50,799 nt of DNA from Azospirillum picis (GTDB lineage Bacteria > Pseudomonadota > Alphaproteobacteria > Azospirillales > Azospirillaceae): the NCBI RefSeq assembly GCF_017876115.1, contig NZ_JAGINO010000037.1, positions 1 through 50,799 of the forward strand, written 5' to 3'. The first letter of the stretch is position 1. Each line of letters begins with the position of its first letter. The position numbers and the translations under genes were made by a program. Below the pieces are notes generated by a model, which had not been told where the DNA came from, did not search any database, and worked only from the letters and a program-made list of their open reading frames with translations. This document shows, piece by piece, positions 6,998 to 13,599 of the stretch.

Positions 6998-7045
6998 GTA
7001 AACACAGTGTGAACTATCCGAAAGATTTGTCAACGCAGTGTTGAC
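6998..7045. promoter_or_regulatory. Left operators O1 and O2 upstream of the ParB-like gene
   Basis: Two related 17-bp sites, GTAAACACAGTGTGAAC (6998-7014) and GTCAACGCAGTGTTGAC (7029-7045), lie 31 bases apart, three helical turns. O2 is an almost perfect palindrome (7 of 8 pairs). A third copy lies between the repressor and Cro-like genes. On the minus strand TTGACA within O2 could be a -35 element for the ParB-like gene, so repressor binding would silence the left operon. Confidence 0.72.
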
Positions 7046-7091
7046 TTTTTACCGATGGGGTCGGTGGAAACTGACCCAACAGGGGATTGTC

Positions 7092-7114
7092 GGAAACGCA
7101 CGGAATGCGTTTCC
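7092..7114. other. Inverted repeat downstream of the repressor gene
   Basis: GGAAACGCA pairs with TGCGTTTCC around five bases. It lies between the end of the repressor gene and the left operators, with no T-run, so it may be a weak transcription stop or another protein site. Nearby, 7059-7078 contains a shorter GGTC/GACC dyad. Confidence 0.35.
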
Positions 7115-7202
7115 ACGTATGCGGGTCTGGCGTAGATCGCCGGGAACACGAACGAATGTGAGCAGGATTTGCCGCCGCCAGTTGCCTTAGCTGACTGGAT
7201 CG

Positions 7203-7538
7203 TCAGTCCGGCATAGCCGCGAGTTTCTCGGCGATCTGGTTGGTCAAAGTGTACGGCAGTTGCGCCGGGTTTCCCTTGTAAATCCAATCAAGGGAAATGT
7301 TGAAGCGATCGGAGAAAGCCAACATCGGCGTCAGGTCAGGGCGCCTGTTTCCGGCTTCGTACTGGGACCAAGCTTGCTTTGTTACACCAACCATCTCCGC
7401 CATTTCACCCTGTTTCGCGCCCAAAGCCTCTCGGGTCGCGCGCAAGCGGCGACCGATTTCTTGTCGGCTCTGGAGTGGGTGGCGGGGCTGGTAGTTCACG
7501 AACGCACTCTGCCCCAGCCCCTTTGGCGTGTCAGTCAA
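7203..7538 (-). CDS. Phage repressor, XRE/HTH_3 family (CI-like)
   Basis: A 111-residue protein. Residues about 26-82 form an XRE helix-turn-helix: IGRRLRATREALGAKQGEMA, then VGVTKQAWSQYEAGNRRPDL and FNISLDWIYKGNP, typical of lambda/434-type repressors. There is no LexA-like peptidase domain, so induction would not be by self-cleavage; the BRO-N antirepressor at 2097 is a possible trigger. The best-supported start is TTG 7538, preceded by GAGGG, with GTG 7499 as the alternative. It diverges from the Cro-like gene, and related operators sit in both early control regions. Confidence 0.85.
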   Translation of the reverse strand: MTDTPKGLGQSAFVNYQPRHPLQSRQEIGRRLRATREALGAKQGEMAEMVGVTKQAWSQYEAGNRRPDLTPMLAFSDRFNISLDWIYKGNPAQLPYTLTNQIAEKLAAMPD

Positions 7539-7551
7539 CGCCGCGACCCTC

Positions 7552-7581
7552 TTGACGCAGTCAACGCAGTGTGAACTTTAT
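7552..7581 (+). promoter_or_regulatory. Early-right promoter with embedded operator O3
   Basis: TTGACG (7552-7557) and CTTTAT (7576-7581) form a plausible promoter with an 18-base spacer directed at the Cro-like gene. GTCAACGCAGTGTGAAC (7560-7576), the third copy of the 17-bp operator, fills the spacer, so bound repressor would block RNA polymerase. A partial half-site GTCAACGC begins at 7534. Confidence 0.68.
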
Positions 7582-7612
7582 TGAGCGAACGAGGTACCAA
7601 CCCCGAGGCTCT

Positions 7613-7870
7613 ATGTCGACGTCCCTCCTCAAAATCGCAAATCCGCAAGCCGTGAAGGGCGACCCTGCCGGCGGGGCGCTGGTCAAGGCCTTGGGTGTCA
7701 GCGTCGTCGCCGCCGGCCTTGGGGTGACCGTGCCCTGTGTCAGTAACTGGGTGCGCCGCGGAGTTCCCCGTGCGCACCGCTTCTTGGTGGCGCAGATCGC
7801 CGAACGCAGAGGTTTCGCGGTGCCGGACGGCTTCCTGCCCACCCTGGCGGGAGACAACGCATGCGCATGA
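7613..7870 (+). CDS. Cro/YdaS-like HTH protein
   Basis: An 85-residue protein from ATG 7613, six bases after GAGG; the upstream GTG at 7571 lies inside the operator and is less likely. ALVKALGVSVVAAGLGVTV followed by PCVSNWVRRGVPRAHRFLV has the Cro/YdaS layout, where the recognition helix precedes the Asn-Trp and a basic-Gly-Val-Pro turn. Position opposite the repressor, behind a shared operator, supports a Cro role in the switch between lysogeny and lytic growth. Confidence 0.8.
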   Translation: MSTSLLKIANPQAVKGDPAGGALVKALGVSVVAAGLGVTVPCVSNWVRRGVPRAHRFLVAQIAERRGFAVPDGFLPTLAGDNACA

Positions 7871-7881
7871 CCTCGCCGGCA

Positions 7882-8064
7882 TTAGGGCGCCTTGGCGATC
7901 GGGCCGCCCACCTGTTCCGTCGGCAGCCCGGCGAGGACGTGCAGCTCCTGGATCATCGCCCAGAGGGCGAGCCCATCGTCGGGGAAGTCGTTGATCAAAC
8001 CGGCCAGTCCGTCAATGACGAGACGGGCGCGATCCTGGCGGGAGAGGGTGAGGGGGGCGACCAT
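7882..8064 (-). CDS. Small hypothetical protein on the opposite strand
   Basis: A 60-residue protein, MVAPLTLSRQDRARLVIDG continuing through an amphipathic helix (LALWAMIQELHVLAG). The plus strand is also open here, but by my hand count about 88% of third codon positions on the minus strand are G/C against about 73% on the plus, and the plus translation is atypical. I therefore annotate the minus strand. The gene would run against the early-right operon, between the Cro-like and CII-like genes. Ribosome-binding site weak; function unknown. Confidence 0.5.
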   Translation of the reverse strand: MVAPLTLSRQDRARLVIDGLAGLINDFPDDGLALWAMIQELHVLAGLPTEQVGGPIAKAP

Positions 8065-8121
8065 GTCGGGGTGGCTCCGGCAGTTGACACGGAAACCGTG
8101 GATCAGCGCGGGCGCGAAAGC

Positions 8122-8150
8122 TTGTGGAAAGTCGGACTGCCTTTCCACAA
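8122..8150. promoter_or_regulatory. 10-bp-arm inverted repeat before the CII-like gene
   Basis: TTGTGGAAAG pairs perfectly with CTTTCCACAA around a nine-base loop. It lies between the divergent starts at 8064 (minus) and 8182 (plus), the position of an operator for a regulator such as the adjacent CII-like protein. There is no T-run. Confidence 0.5.
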
Positions 8151-8181
8151 CAGGGTCGAGCTCGCCGGCGCCGTCGAGCGG

Positions 8182-8736
8182 GTGACCCGCCCGGCGGCCC
8201 GCCTGATCAACCGAAACAAGCCGGAAAGCCTGTCCTACGCCATGACGGCCGCGGTCAACGCGCTCGGCGTCAAGGAAGTCTCCGAAGTCACTGGCCTGTC
8301 GAAGTCGGCGGTCTATGCCGGCTGCGATGCCAGCGACAGCAGCCGCGGGTTCCCGGCCCTCCCCTTTGAAACCGTCCTCAAGCTTTCGGTGATGATGAAT
8401 CGGGTTGGCGGCCGAGGCGAAGTCTTCGCCCTCCCGTTCCTGCTGCGCTCGGCCGAGGCGCGGGCACCGGTGGCGCACTCCGCGCACCTCCTCCATCAGG
8501 CCTCGCACGTCACGGCGCTGTACGGCCGGACGGCTGCCGCGCTCTGCAAGCTTTTTGACCGAGCCGAGAATGCCCACAGGCCGGTACCCCTCGACCCCCG
8601 GGAGCGGGACGAAGCGGTGGCGGCAATCGACGCGACGATCGAGGGGCTCACTGCCCTCAAGTCGCAGCTGCTGACCAGCACATGCCTCCCGCCCCTTTTC
8701 CCGCTGCCCATGCAAGCCGAGGAGACCGAGCCATGA
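8182..8736 (+). CDS. CII-like HTH regulator
   Basis: Annotated as 184 residues from GTG 8182; TTG 8122 and ATG 8241 are alternatives, and the ATG form (164 residues) still contains the HTH. The core ALGVKEVSEVTGLSKSAVYA has a clear helix-turn-helix pattern with the second helix starting at LSKS, followed by LPFETVLKLSVMM. The C-terminal region is helical, ending with RDEAVAAIDATIEGLTALK. Position two genes after the repressor suggests a CII-type activator or early regulator. Its stop overlaps the start of the next gene (ATGA). Confidence 0.62.
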   Translation: MTRPAARLINRNKPESLSYAMTAAVNALGVKEVSEVTGLSKSAVYAGCDASDSSRGFPALPFETVLKLSVMMNRVGGRGEVFALPFLLRSAEARAPVAHSAHLLHQASHVTALYGRTAAALCKLFDRAENAHRPVPLDPRERDEAVAAIDATIEGLTALKSQLLTSTCLPPLFPLPMQAEETEP

Positions 8737-9500
8737 ATGCCCTTACCGTCGAACAGCGTTACAACCTGCTGTGCATCGCCGATGTTCGTGTCGCCACTTT
8801 CCGCAGCGTCGACGACCTGGTCGCCGCAGCACGGCAGTTGGAGGCTTTCGTTGTCAATGGCGCGGCCCCAGTGGCTTTCCTTCGCGGTCCGGGAGAGGTG
8901 GTGGCCGAGCGTGGCATCGACCTGGAGGACCTCGGCCTCGGCAATGAGGGTGCCGCGCGTGACTGGCTCCCCGAGCTCGAACCGGGTGAGCCGGGCCGGA
9001 CCTATCGAGATCCACTAACCGAAGCGCGCGCACATCCTGTTTCTGCCGACGTGCCGGTGATGTCATCGCCGGATCAGGGGCAGGCTACTGATCCGCTGGA
9101 AGCGATATTCGCCCAATTGCAGGCGGCAGTCGAAAAGGGACTGCCCTGTCCGCGAAATGTCGACCTTGGCGAGCCTATCGGCCTTTTCGGCGGTCCCATT
9201 GTCGCCTCGCTGGTCGGCAAGCTGCGCGACGACGGCCGCATCGAAGTCGAATCCCGCGGGTGCAAGCGCCGCGTTGCCATTGGCGGTCGCTGGACGTTGT
9301 GGACGGGTGAAACGCCCGTCTCGGCCGCGCCGGCGTCTGATCCGCTTGAAACCGCTGTCCTTTTCCTGCGGTCGCGCGGCTTCACGGTGGTCAAGGTTTT
9401 CAACGATTGGCTGCTCAATGACCGCGACGTGACCCCGGCGGAGCTAATCGCAAAGGCCGAGCAGGTCCGGACGCGCTCGCCGAATTCCAAAACGGTATAG
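8733..9500 (+). CDS. Hypothetical early protein
   Basis: A 255-residue protein of unknown function whose ATG overlaps the CII-like stop. The N-terminal 90 residues are helical; residues about 140-195 (FGGPIVASLVGKLRDDGRIEV) could be a winged helix with an Arg/Lys-rich wing; the last 45 residues include a compact segment VVKVFNDWLLNDRDVTPAEL. Early-operon placement between a regulator and the replication genes suggests DNA binding, but no family is recognised. Confidence 0.6.
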   Translation: MNALTVEQRYNLLCIADVRVATFRSVDDLVAAARQLEAFVVNGAAPVAFLRGPGEVVAERGIDLEDLGLGNEGAARDWLPELEPGEPGRTYRDPLTEARAHPVSADVPVMSSPDQGQATDPLEAIFAQLQAAVEKGLPCPRNVDLGEPIGLFGGPIVASLVGKLRDDGRIEVESRGCKRRVAIGGRWTLWTGETPVSAAPASDPLETAVLFLRSRGFTVVKVFNDWLLNDRDVTPAELIAKAEQVRTRSPNSKTV

Positions 9501-9571
9501 GAACACAGTTGCGTAATACGCGCATATGTACCCAATTTAGGACATACAGCCTATTTCAGGGAGGGTGCGGG

Positions 9572-9895
9572 ATGGCTGGGTTTGTTCGGGATGCGGCCAT
9601 GGTGGCAGCCGATGGCTTGGAGCGGATGCCGAATCTGCGAATGATCGATTATCTCGCCGGTTATGCCGCCGGCTCGGATGCCATGGCCTCGGGTGTCGTC
9701 GATCTGCCGAACAACGCGCCGCGGTCGCGGTGGTGGCGGTTCGGCTGGCTGGTCGGTCGCCTCGCCGCACGCGAACGGCGTTCGCCCGCCGACCTCGGCC
9801 GCTTCCTGCGGTCCTGCGGGCAACCCATCGAGGCGAATCCTTGGCTGCGCGACACGCCCTCGGGCATGGCCTTCGAGGAGGGGTGGCGGGCATGA
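9572..9895 (+). CDS. Hypothetical early protein
   Basis: A 107-residue protein from ATG 9572, preceded by CAGGGAGGG. It contains a Trp/Arg-rich central stretch (SRWWRFGWLVGRLAARERR) and ends EEGWRA. The 15-bp palindrome at 9771 lies inside it and encodes Arg-Glu-Arg-Arg-Ser. No function recognised. The 71 bases upstream contain TGCGTAATACGCG, a short dyad that could be a control site for this part of the operon. Confidence 0.6.
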   Translation: MAGFVRDAAMVAADGLERMPNLRMIDYLAGYAAGSDAMASGVVDLPNNAPRSRWWRFGWLVGRLAARERRSPADLGRFLRSCGQPIEANPWLRDTPSGMAFEEGWRA

Positions 9896-10212
9896 CCGAC
9901 AGCGAGCGCGAGCTGATGATGGCTGTCAATGCGGTGCTGCTGTCCGGCAAGCGGCAGGTCGAGCTCGAGCGTGCGCGGCTGCAGGCCGCGGTCGACGCGC
10001 TGACCGGCGAGGGCCCCGCCACCCTGCGCGTGCTGCGCGAGCGGGCGGTCGACCTGCTGGCCGGCCGCGGCGACCTCGCGGCGCTGCGCGTGGCTTTGCT
10101 GGCCTATGCGCAGAGCGTGACTGAGACGATCCGGTCGCAGACGGCTTTCCGGCCGTCGCGGACCGTGGTGCCGACCAGCGCCGCCGTGATCGCTGGCCTG
10201 ATCGAGGATTGA
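9892..10212 (+). CDS. Hypothetical helical protein
   Basis: A 106-residue protein coupled to the previous gene through ATGA. It is almost entirely predicted helical (ERELMMAVNAVLLSG, VELERARLQAAVDALTG, LRVALLAYAQSVTETI), with no Cys and no known motif. Co-transcription with the primase suggests a role in early DNA metabolism or takeover, without direct evidence. Confidence 0.58.
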   Translation: MTDSERELMMAVNAVLLSGKRQVELERARLQAAVDALTGEGPATLRVLRERAVDLLAGRGDLAALRVALLAYAQSVTETIRSQTAFRPSRTVVPTSAAVIAGLIED

Positions 10213-10215
10213 GCG

Positions 10216-10503
10216 ATGGCGGCCGCGGGCTTCAGCGAGATCGATGCGCGGATCGCCGCCTTCGTCCTGATGGAGGCTTCGGGCCGTCCGGTGGCGCAGC
10301 TGTGGGCGGCGCTGCTGCCCTATCTGCCGCGCCGCGAGGCCCGGCGCCGGCGACCGACGTGGTCAACGGTCCATGACCGGCTAAGCGACCTGCTGCTGTC
10401 CGCATACCTGCTCGACCAGGCCGGCGAAGCCTCGCCCCGCCACGACACCACCCGCCTGCTGATCGTTTTCCAGGGAGCCCATTCATGCGCGCCTATGGCC
10501 TGA
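10216..10503 (+). CDS. Small hypothetical protein
   Basis: A 95-residue protein starting three bases after the previous stop. The mid-part PYLPRREARRRRPTWSTVHD is strongly basic and could contact nucleic acid. Its end overlaps the next gene by 19 bases, so coupling is likely. No family is recognised. Confidence 0.55.
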   Translation: MAAAGFSEIDARIAAFVLMEASGRPVAQLWAALLPYLPRREARRRRPTWSTVHDRLSDLLLSAYLLDQAGEASPRHDTTRLLIVFQGAHSCAPMA

Positions 10504-10772
10504 CCCCGCGGCAGCGCGACTGCCTCTATGCCATTGCCGAAATGACCCGGGCGACGGGCGTTTGCCCGACCTATGCCGAGATCGGCGCCGAGCTCGGGCT
10601 GGTCAAATCCAACGTCCACCGCCTCGTGCATGGCTTGCGCGAGCGTGGGTGGGTCGAGGTCCTGCCCAACCGCAAGCGGTCGATCGCACTGCTGCGCGAG
10701 GTCAAGGTCGAGGATGACCATTTCGCGTCGTATGAATGGTCGCTTGCCCCCGACCTGCCGGCGGCCGGGTGA
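10485..10772 (+). CDS. LexA-type winged-helix domain without peptidase
   Basis: A 95-residue protein that corresponds to the LexA DNA-binding domain alone. LTPRQRDCLYAIAEM opens it, as in LexA; PTYAEIGAELGLVKSNVHRL is the helix-turn-helix; and LRERGWVEVLPNRKRSIAL is the wing. The Ser-Lys peptidase part is absent, so it cannot self-cleave. Such stand-alone domains often regulate phage replication operons. It lies five bases before the primase start, a position suited to local control. Confidence 0.75.
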   Translation: MRAYGLTPRQRDCLYAIAEMTRATGVCPTYAEIGAELGLVKSNVHRLVHGLRERGWVEVLPNRKRSIALLREVKVEDDHFASYEWSLAPDLPAAG

Positions 10773-10776
10773 CGCC

Positions 10777-11931
10777 ATGAGCTACTCGCCCGCATTCCTG
10801 TCGGAGCTGCGCGCCCGGACGTCTCTGGCCGAGCTGGTGGCCAAGCGCCTGCCGCTGACGCGGGCCGGCCGCGAATATCTGGCCTGCTGTCCCTTCCACA
10901 ATGAGAAGACGGGCAGCTTTACGGTGGTCGAGGAAAAGGGCTACTGGCATTGCTTCGGCTGCGGCGCCAACGGCGACGCGATCGCGTTTTTGATGCGTCA
11001 TGACGGCCTGGATTTTCAGGTGGCCGTGCGGCAACTCGCCGAGGATGCCGGCATGATGGCCGGGCCGGGCGTCGAGCGGAAGCCGCTGCGCCCGATGGCG
11101 GCGCGGCCGACGGTCGAGGAACAGGCCGAAGAGAAACACAAGAAAATCCGCCGGGCCGTCAGGCACTGGCGCGCGACCAGCGAGGCCGCCGGCACCGCGG
11201 TCGAGACGTACCTGCGCGAGGCACGTGGGATTGCACTGGACCGCATCGGCGGTATCCCGCCCACGATCCGCGCCTCGCGGGAGCTTGCCTACCAGTATTC
11301 GACGCCCGGCGGCACCGACGGCAAGCCCCGGCCAACCCGCGTCCTCGGCACATGGCCGGCAATGGTCGCGGCCATGTGCCTGCCGAGCAAGCGGATCGTC
11401 GGCGTGCATGTGACCTGGCTGGCGCCCGACGGGTCGGGCAAGGCGCGGATCCCCAATCCGGAGGCGCCCGGCGAATTCCTGCCGGCCAAGAAGATGTTCG
11501 GGTTGTCGGCCGGCGCCTCGATCTGGCTGGCGCCGGTGTCCGGCCCGGCGCTGGGGTGGGCCGAGGGAATCGAGACCGGGCTGTCTGTCCGCGTCGCCTG
11601 CCCCGAGCTGCCGGTGCATGCCTGCGGCAGCCTCGGCAACATCAGCGGCCGGGGCGACCCGACCCGCCGCGGCGCCCCGCATCCGGACCTGCCCGGGCGC
11701 TACCTGCCGACCCCATACCCCGATCTCGGCGATGCTGGCCTGCTGCCGCCGGAGGGCGTGCGCCGGATCGTCCTGTTGGAGGATGCCGACGGCAAGGATC
11801 CGGCCGCTACGGAGGTGCGCTATGAGCGCGCCGCCCGGCGCCTGGTCGCGCGGGACTATGAGGCCCTGCGCGCTACGCCGCCGACCGGCATGGACTTCAA
11901 CGATTTGCTGATGCACGGGGAAGCGGCGTGA
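10777..11931 (+). CDS. DNA primase, CHC2 zinc finger plus Toprim
   Basis: A 384-residue primase. The zinc site is C38-x2-H41-x17-C59-x2-C62 (CCPFHNEKTGSF, then HCFGCGANGDAI), matching DnaG-type CHC2 fingers that recognise template DNA. A linker rich in Lys and Arg follows. The Toprim part contains WAEGIETGLS, with its Glu, and VLLEDADGKDP with Asp residues for metal binding. It would make primers for phage replication together with the ATPase at 13596. The domain order fits small phage primases. Its stop overlaps the GTG start of the next gene. Confidence 0.88.
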   Translation: MSYSPAFLSELRARTSLAELVAKRLPLTRAGREYLACCPFHNEKTGSFTVVEEKGYWHCFGCGANGDAIAFLMRHDGLDFQVAVRQLAEDAGMMAGPGVERKPLRPMAARPTVEEQAEEKHKKIRRAVRHWRATSEAAGTAVETYLREARGIALDRIGGIPPTIRASRELAYQYSTPGGTDGKPRPTRVLGTWPAMVAAMCLPSKRIVGVHVTWLAPDGSGKARIPNPEAPGEFLPAKKMFGLSAGASIWLAPVSGPALGWAEGIETGLSVRVACPELPVHACGSLGNISGRGDPTRRGAPHPDLPGRYLPTPYPDLGDAGLLPPEGVRRIVLLEDADGKDPAATEVRYERAARRLVARDYEALRATPPTGMDFNDLLMHGEAA

Positions 11932-12329
11932 GGCGCTTCCGGCCGATCGACCTGCGGACCTCGGGCGCCGTCGCCGGCGCCATCCTGCACATTCGACCGG
12001 ACGTCGAGCCGCGGGCGCTGCTGCTGCTGTGCGCACGGCTTGCCTTGTACCATCGGGACGTGCCACGTGCGCGCCGGCGCCTGCTCGACGCGGCGATCGA
12101 CGCGACGGCCGAGGACCTGCGGCGCGCCGAGCAGCTGCTCTACACCTTCCTGCTGCGCGGCTGCGACGTCACCCTGCCCGGGTGGGCGGCGGCCGCTTTC
12201 TCCGCCTTCCTGGCGCGCTCGCCCTTCGGACCCGCCCTGCCCCCTCCTCACCCCTGGCTTGCCGAGGAACGTGCCCGTCGGGCGCGTGTCGCGGCCAATC
12301 GCTCCACCCATGGAAGGAAACGCGCATGA
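11928..12329 (+). CDS. Hypothetical early protein
   Basis: A 133-residue basic protein with GTG start overlapping the primase stop (GTGA). It is Arg- and Ala-rich and mostly helical (ALLLLCARLALYHRDVPRAR); the tail RARRARVAANRSTHGRKRA is highly positive. No family recognised. Its position between primase and ATPase makes a replication accessory role possible. Confidence 0.58.
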   Translation: MRRFRPIDLRTSGAVAGAILHIRPDVEPRALLLLCARLALYHRDVPRARRRLLDAAIDATAEDLRRAEQLLYTFLLRGCDVTLPGWAAAAFSAFLARSPFGPALPPPHPWLAEERARRARVAANRSTHGRKRA

Positions 12330-13159
12330 CGCCCACCGCCTCCACCGCCCGGGCCGACATTGTGGCCGAGCGGATGCGCCAGCAAAGCCACGAAGGCTTC
12401 ACGCCGTCCGAGGACGACCAGTATGTCCGCGGCGAACTGGAGCTGGCCGCCCTTACCTACATCCATCAGGCGGAGACCCATTTCCGGCTTCCGGAGGCGG
12501 CCTATCGCGCCACCAAGTCCGGGGCGCTGTGGCCATGGGCGGAGTCCCGGTGGAGGCCGCACTCCGTCCGGCACGACCTGGTGCGCGCCGGCGCCCTGCT
12601 GCTGGCCGAGCTGGACCGCCGGTTCCGGGCCGGGCAGACGGACGGCTGCTTGCTGCTCGCCGATGCCATCGATCGGGTGGTCGTGCGCATCGACCGGTTC
12701 GAATATGGCGGGCCGCCGATCCCCTGGACCTCGCCGCATGAGTGCCTGTTGCTGCTGGTGCTGGCCGGGCCGGTCGACCTGACCGAGGCGGACGTCGCGG
12801 CCTGGACGCAGGGGCAGCGGGAAGAGGCCGCCGACTGGTCGGCCAAGGTCTACGCTGTCGGCGGCGATCTGGCGGCCGCGCCTCCCATGCCGGCCTATGT
12901 GCGCATGAAGACGCCGGACGAAAGCCGGGTGATCTGCGCGAACTGCGGCCATGTGGGTCCGAACCCGCCGGCGCCCGCCCTGAGTTGCTGTCCGGAGCGC
13001 AGGCCGGTGCCGATCGACAGCGATGCCGGCCGGGTGGCCGCCTACACGTTCGAGCCGGCCGCGGTCGACCTGGTGGGCGAGCTGCGCCTCGGCATGACCC
13101 GCCTCGCCGCGATCAAGGCCAAGGCCGAGGCGCAGCGCCGTCATCGACTGCCGTTGTGA
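12326..13159 (+). CDS. Hypothetical protein with zinc-ribbon-like motif
   Basis: A 277-residue protein coupled to the previous gene by ATGA. Residues 9-70 (ARADIVAERMRQQSHEGFT to RGELELAALTYIHQ) resemble a repeated phage segment in which a conserved Glu-Arg and Gly-Phe precede a helical bundle; I am not certain of the family. Residues about 200-225 hold CANCGHVG and a later CC pair. The C-terminal helix is basic. Early-operon member of unknown role. Confidence 0.55.
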   Translation: MTPTASTARADIVAERMRQQSHEGFTPSEDDQYVRGELELAALTYIHQAETHFRLPEAAYRATKSGALWPWAESRWRPHSVRHDLVRAGALLLAELDRRFRAGQTDGCLLLADAIDRVVVRIDRFEYGGPPIPWTSPHECLLLLVLAGPVDLTEADVAAWTQGQREEAADWSAKVYAVGGDLAAAPPMPAYVRMKTPDESRVICANCGHVGPNPPAPALSCCPERRPVPIDSDAGRVAAYTFEPAAVDLVGELRLGMTRLAAIKAKAEAQRRHRLPL

Positions 13160-13168
13160 GGAGTGGTG

Positions 13169-13411
13169 ATGCCCGAGTTTTTCCTACGCAGGAATGACCC
13201 GCTACAGCCGATCTATGCGCTCGACGTCGCTGCCGGCCGGTGGTGGATGGTCGCTTCGCGCATTGGCGTGATGCCGGAGCTGGGTGGCGCCCTGCCCGAT
13301 GGAGGCGCCCGGTTCCGATCCTCCGCTTTCGAGCAGGTCTGGCCGAAGGCGGAGGCGGATGGGGTGGTCACCTACACCCGCGCCAAGCCCACGGAAGCGG
13401 CCGACGCATGA
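13169..13411 (+). CDS. Small hypothetical protein
   Basis: An 80-residue protein from ATG 13169, after GAGGAG. It is Trp-containing and seems beta-rich (PIYALDVAAGRWWMVASRIG). Overlaps the next gene by ATGA. No recognised family. Confidence 0.52.
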   Translation: MPEFFLRRNDPLQPIYALDVAAGRWWMVASRIGVMPELGGALPDGGARFRSSAFEQVWPKAEADGVVTYTRAKPTEAADA

Positions 13412-13599
13412 CCGGCCGCGCCCCCTCCGACCCCCGCGAGCATTGGTGTGCCGCAGGCTGTGGCCGGTGGGGCGCGTGGGGGATCGGGCCGACCTGGTGG
13501 TGTGCCACCCATCGGCCGAAGGCCGAGGAAGCGCCCGCCGAGGCGGTCACCAAGCGAACGACGTTCGCAGAAATTCGAAAGCAAGGGAGCTTGTTTTGA
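13408..13599 (+). CDS. Small Cys/Trp-rich protein
   Basis: A 63-residue protein with HWCAAGCGRWGAW and WWCATH, a CxxxC plus CxxH arrangement that could hold a metal. Its 3' part contains a perfect 15-bp palindrome (13554-13568), read as KRTTFA. Its stop overlaps the TTG start of the ATPase gene, so the two are probably translated together. Confidence 0.55.
   Translation: MTGRAPSDPREHWCAAGCGRWGAWGIGPTWWCATHRPKAEEAPAEAVTKRTTFAEIRKQGSLF

Noticed and set aside
7861..8181. A continuous plus-strand frame from ATG 7861 or 7867 that would extend the CII-like gene to about 290 residues
   Set aside because: Although the ATG overlaps the Cro-like stop as in other gene pairs here, the translation is atypical and third-position GC is lower than on the opposite strand, where a 60-residue protein fits better.
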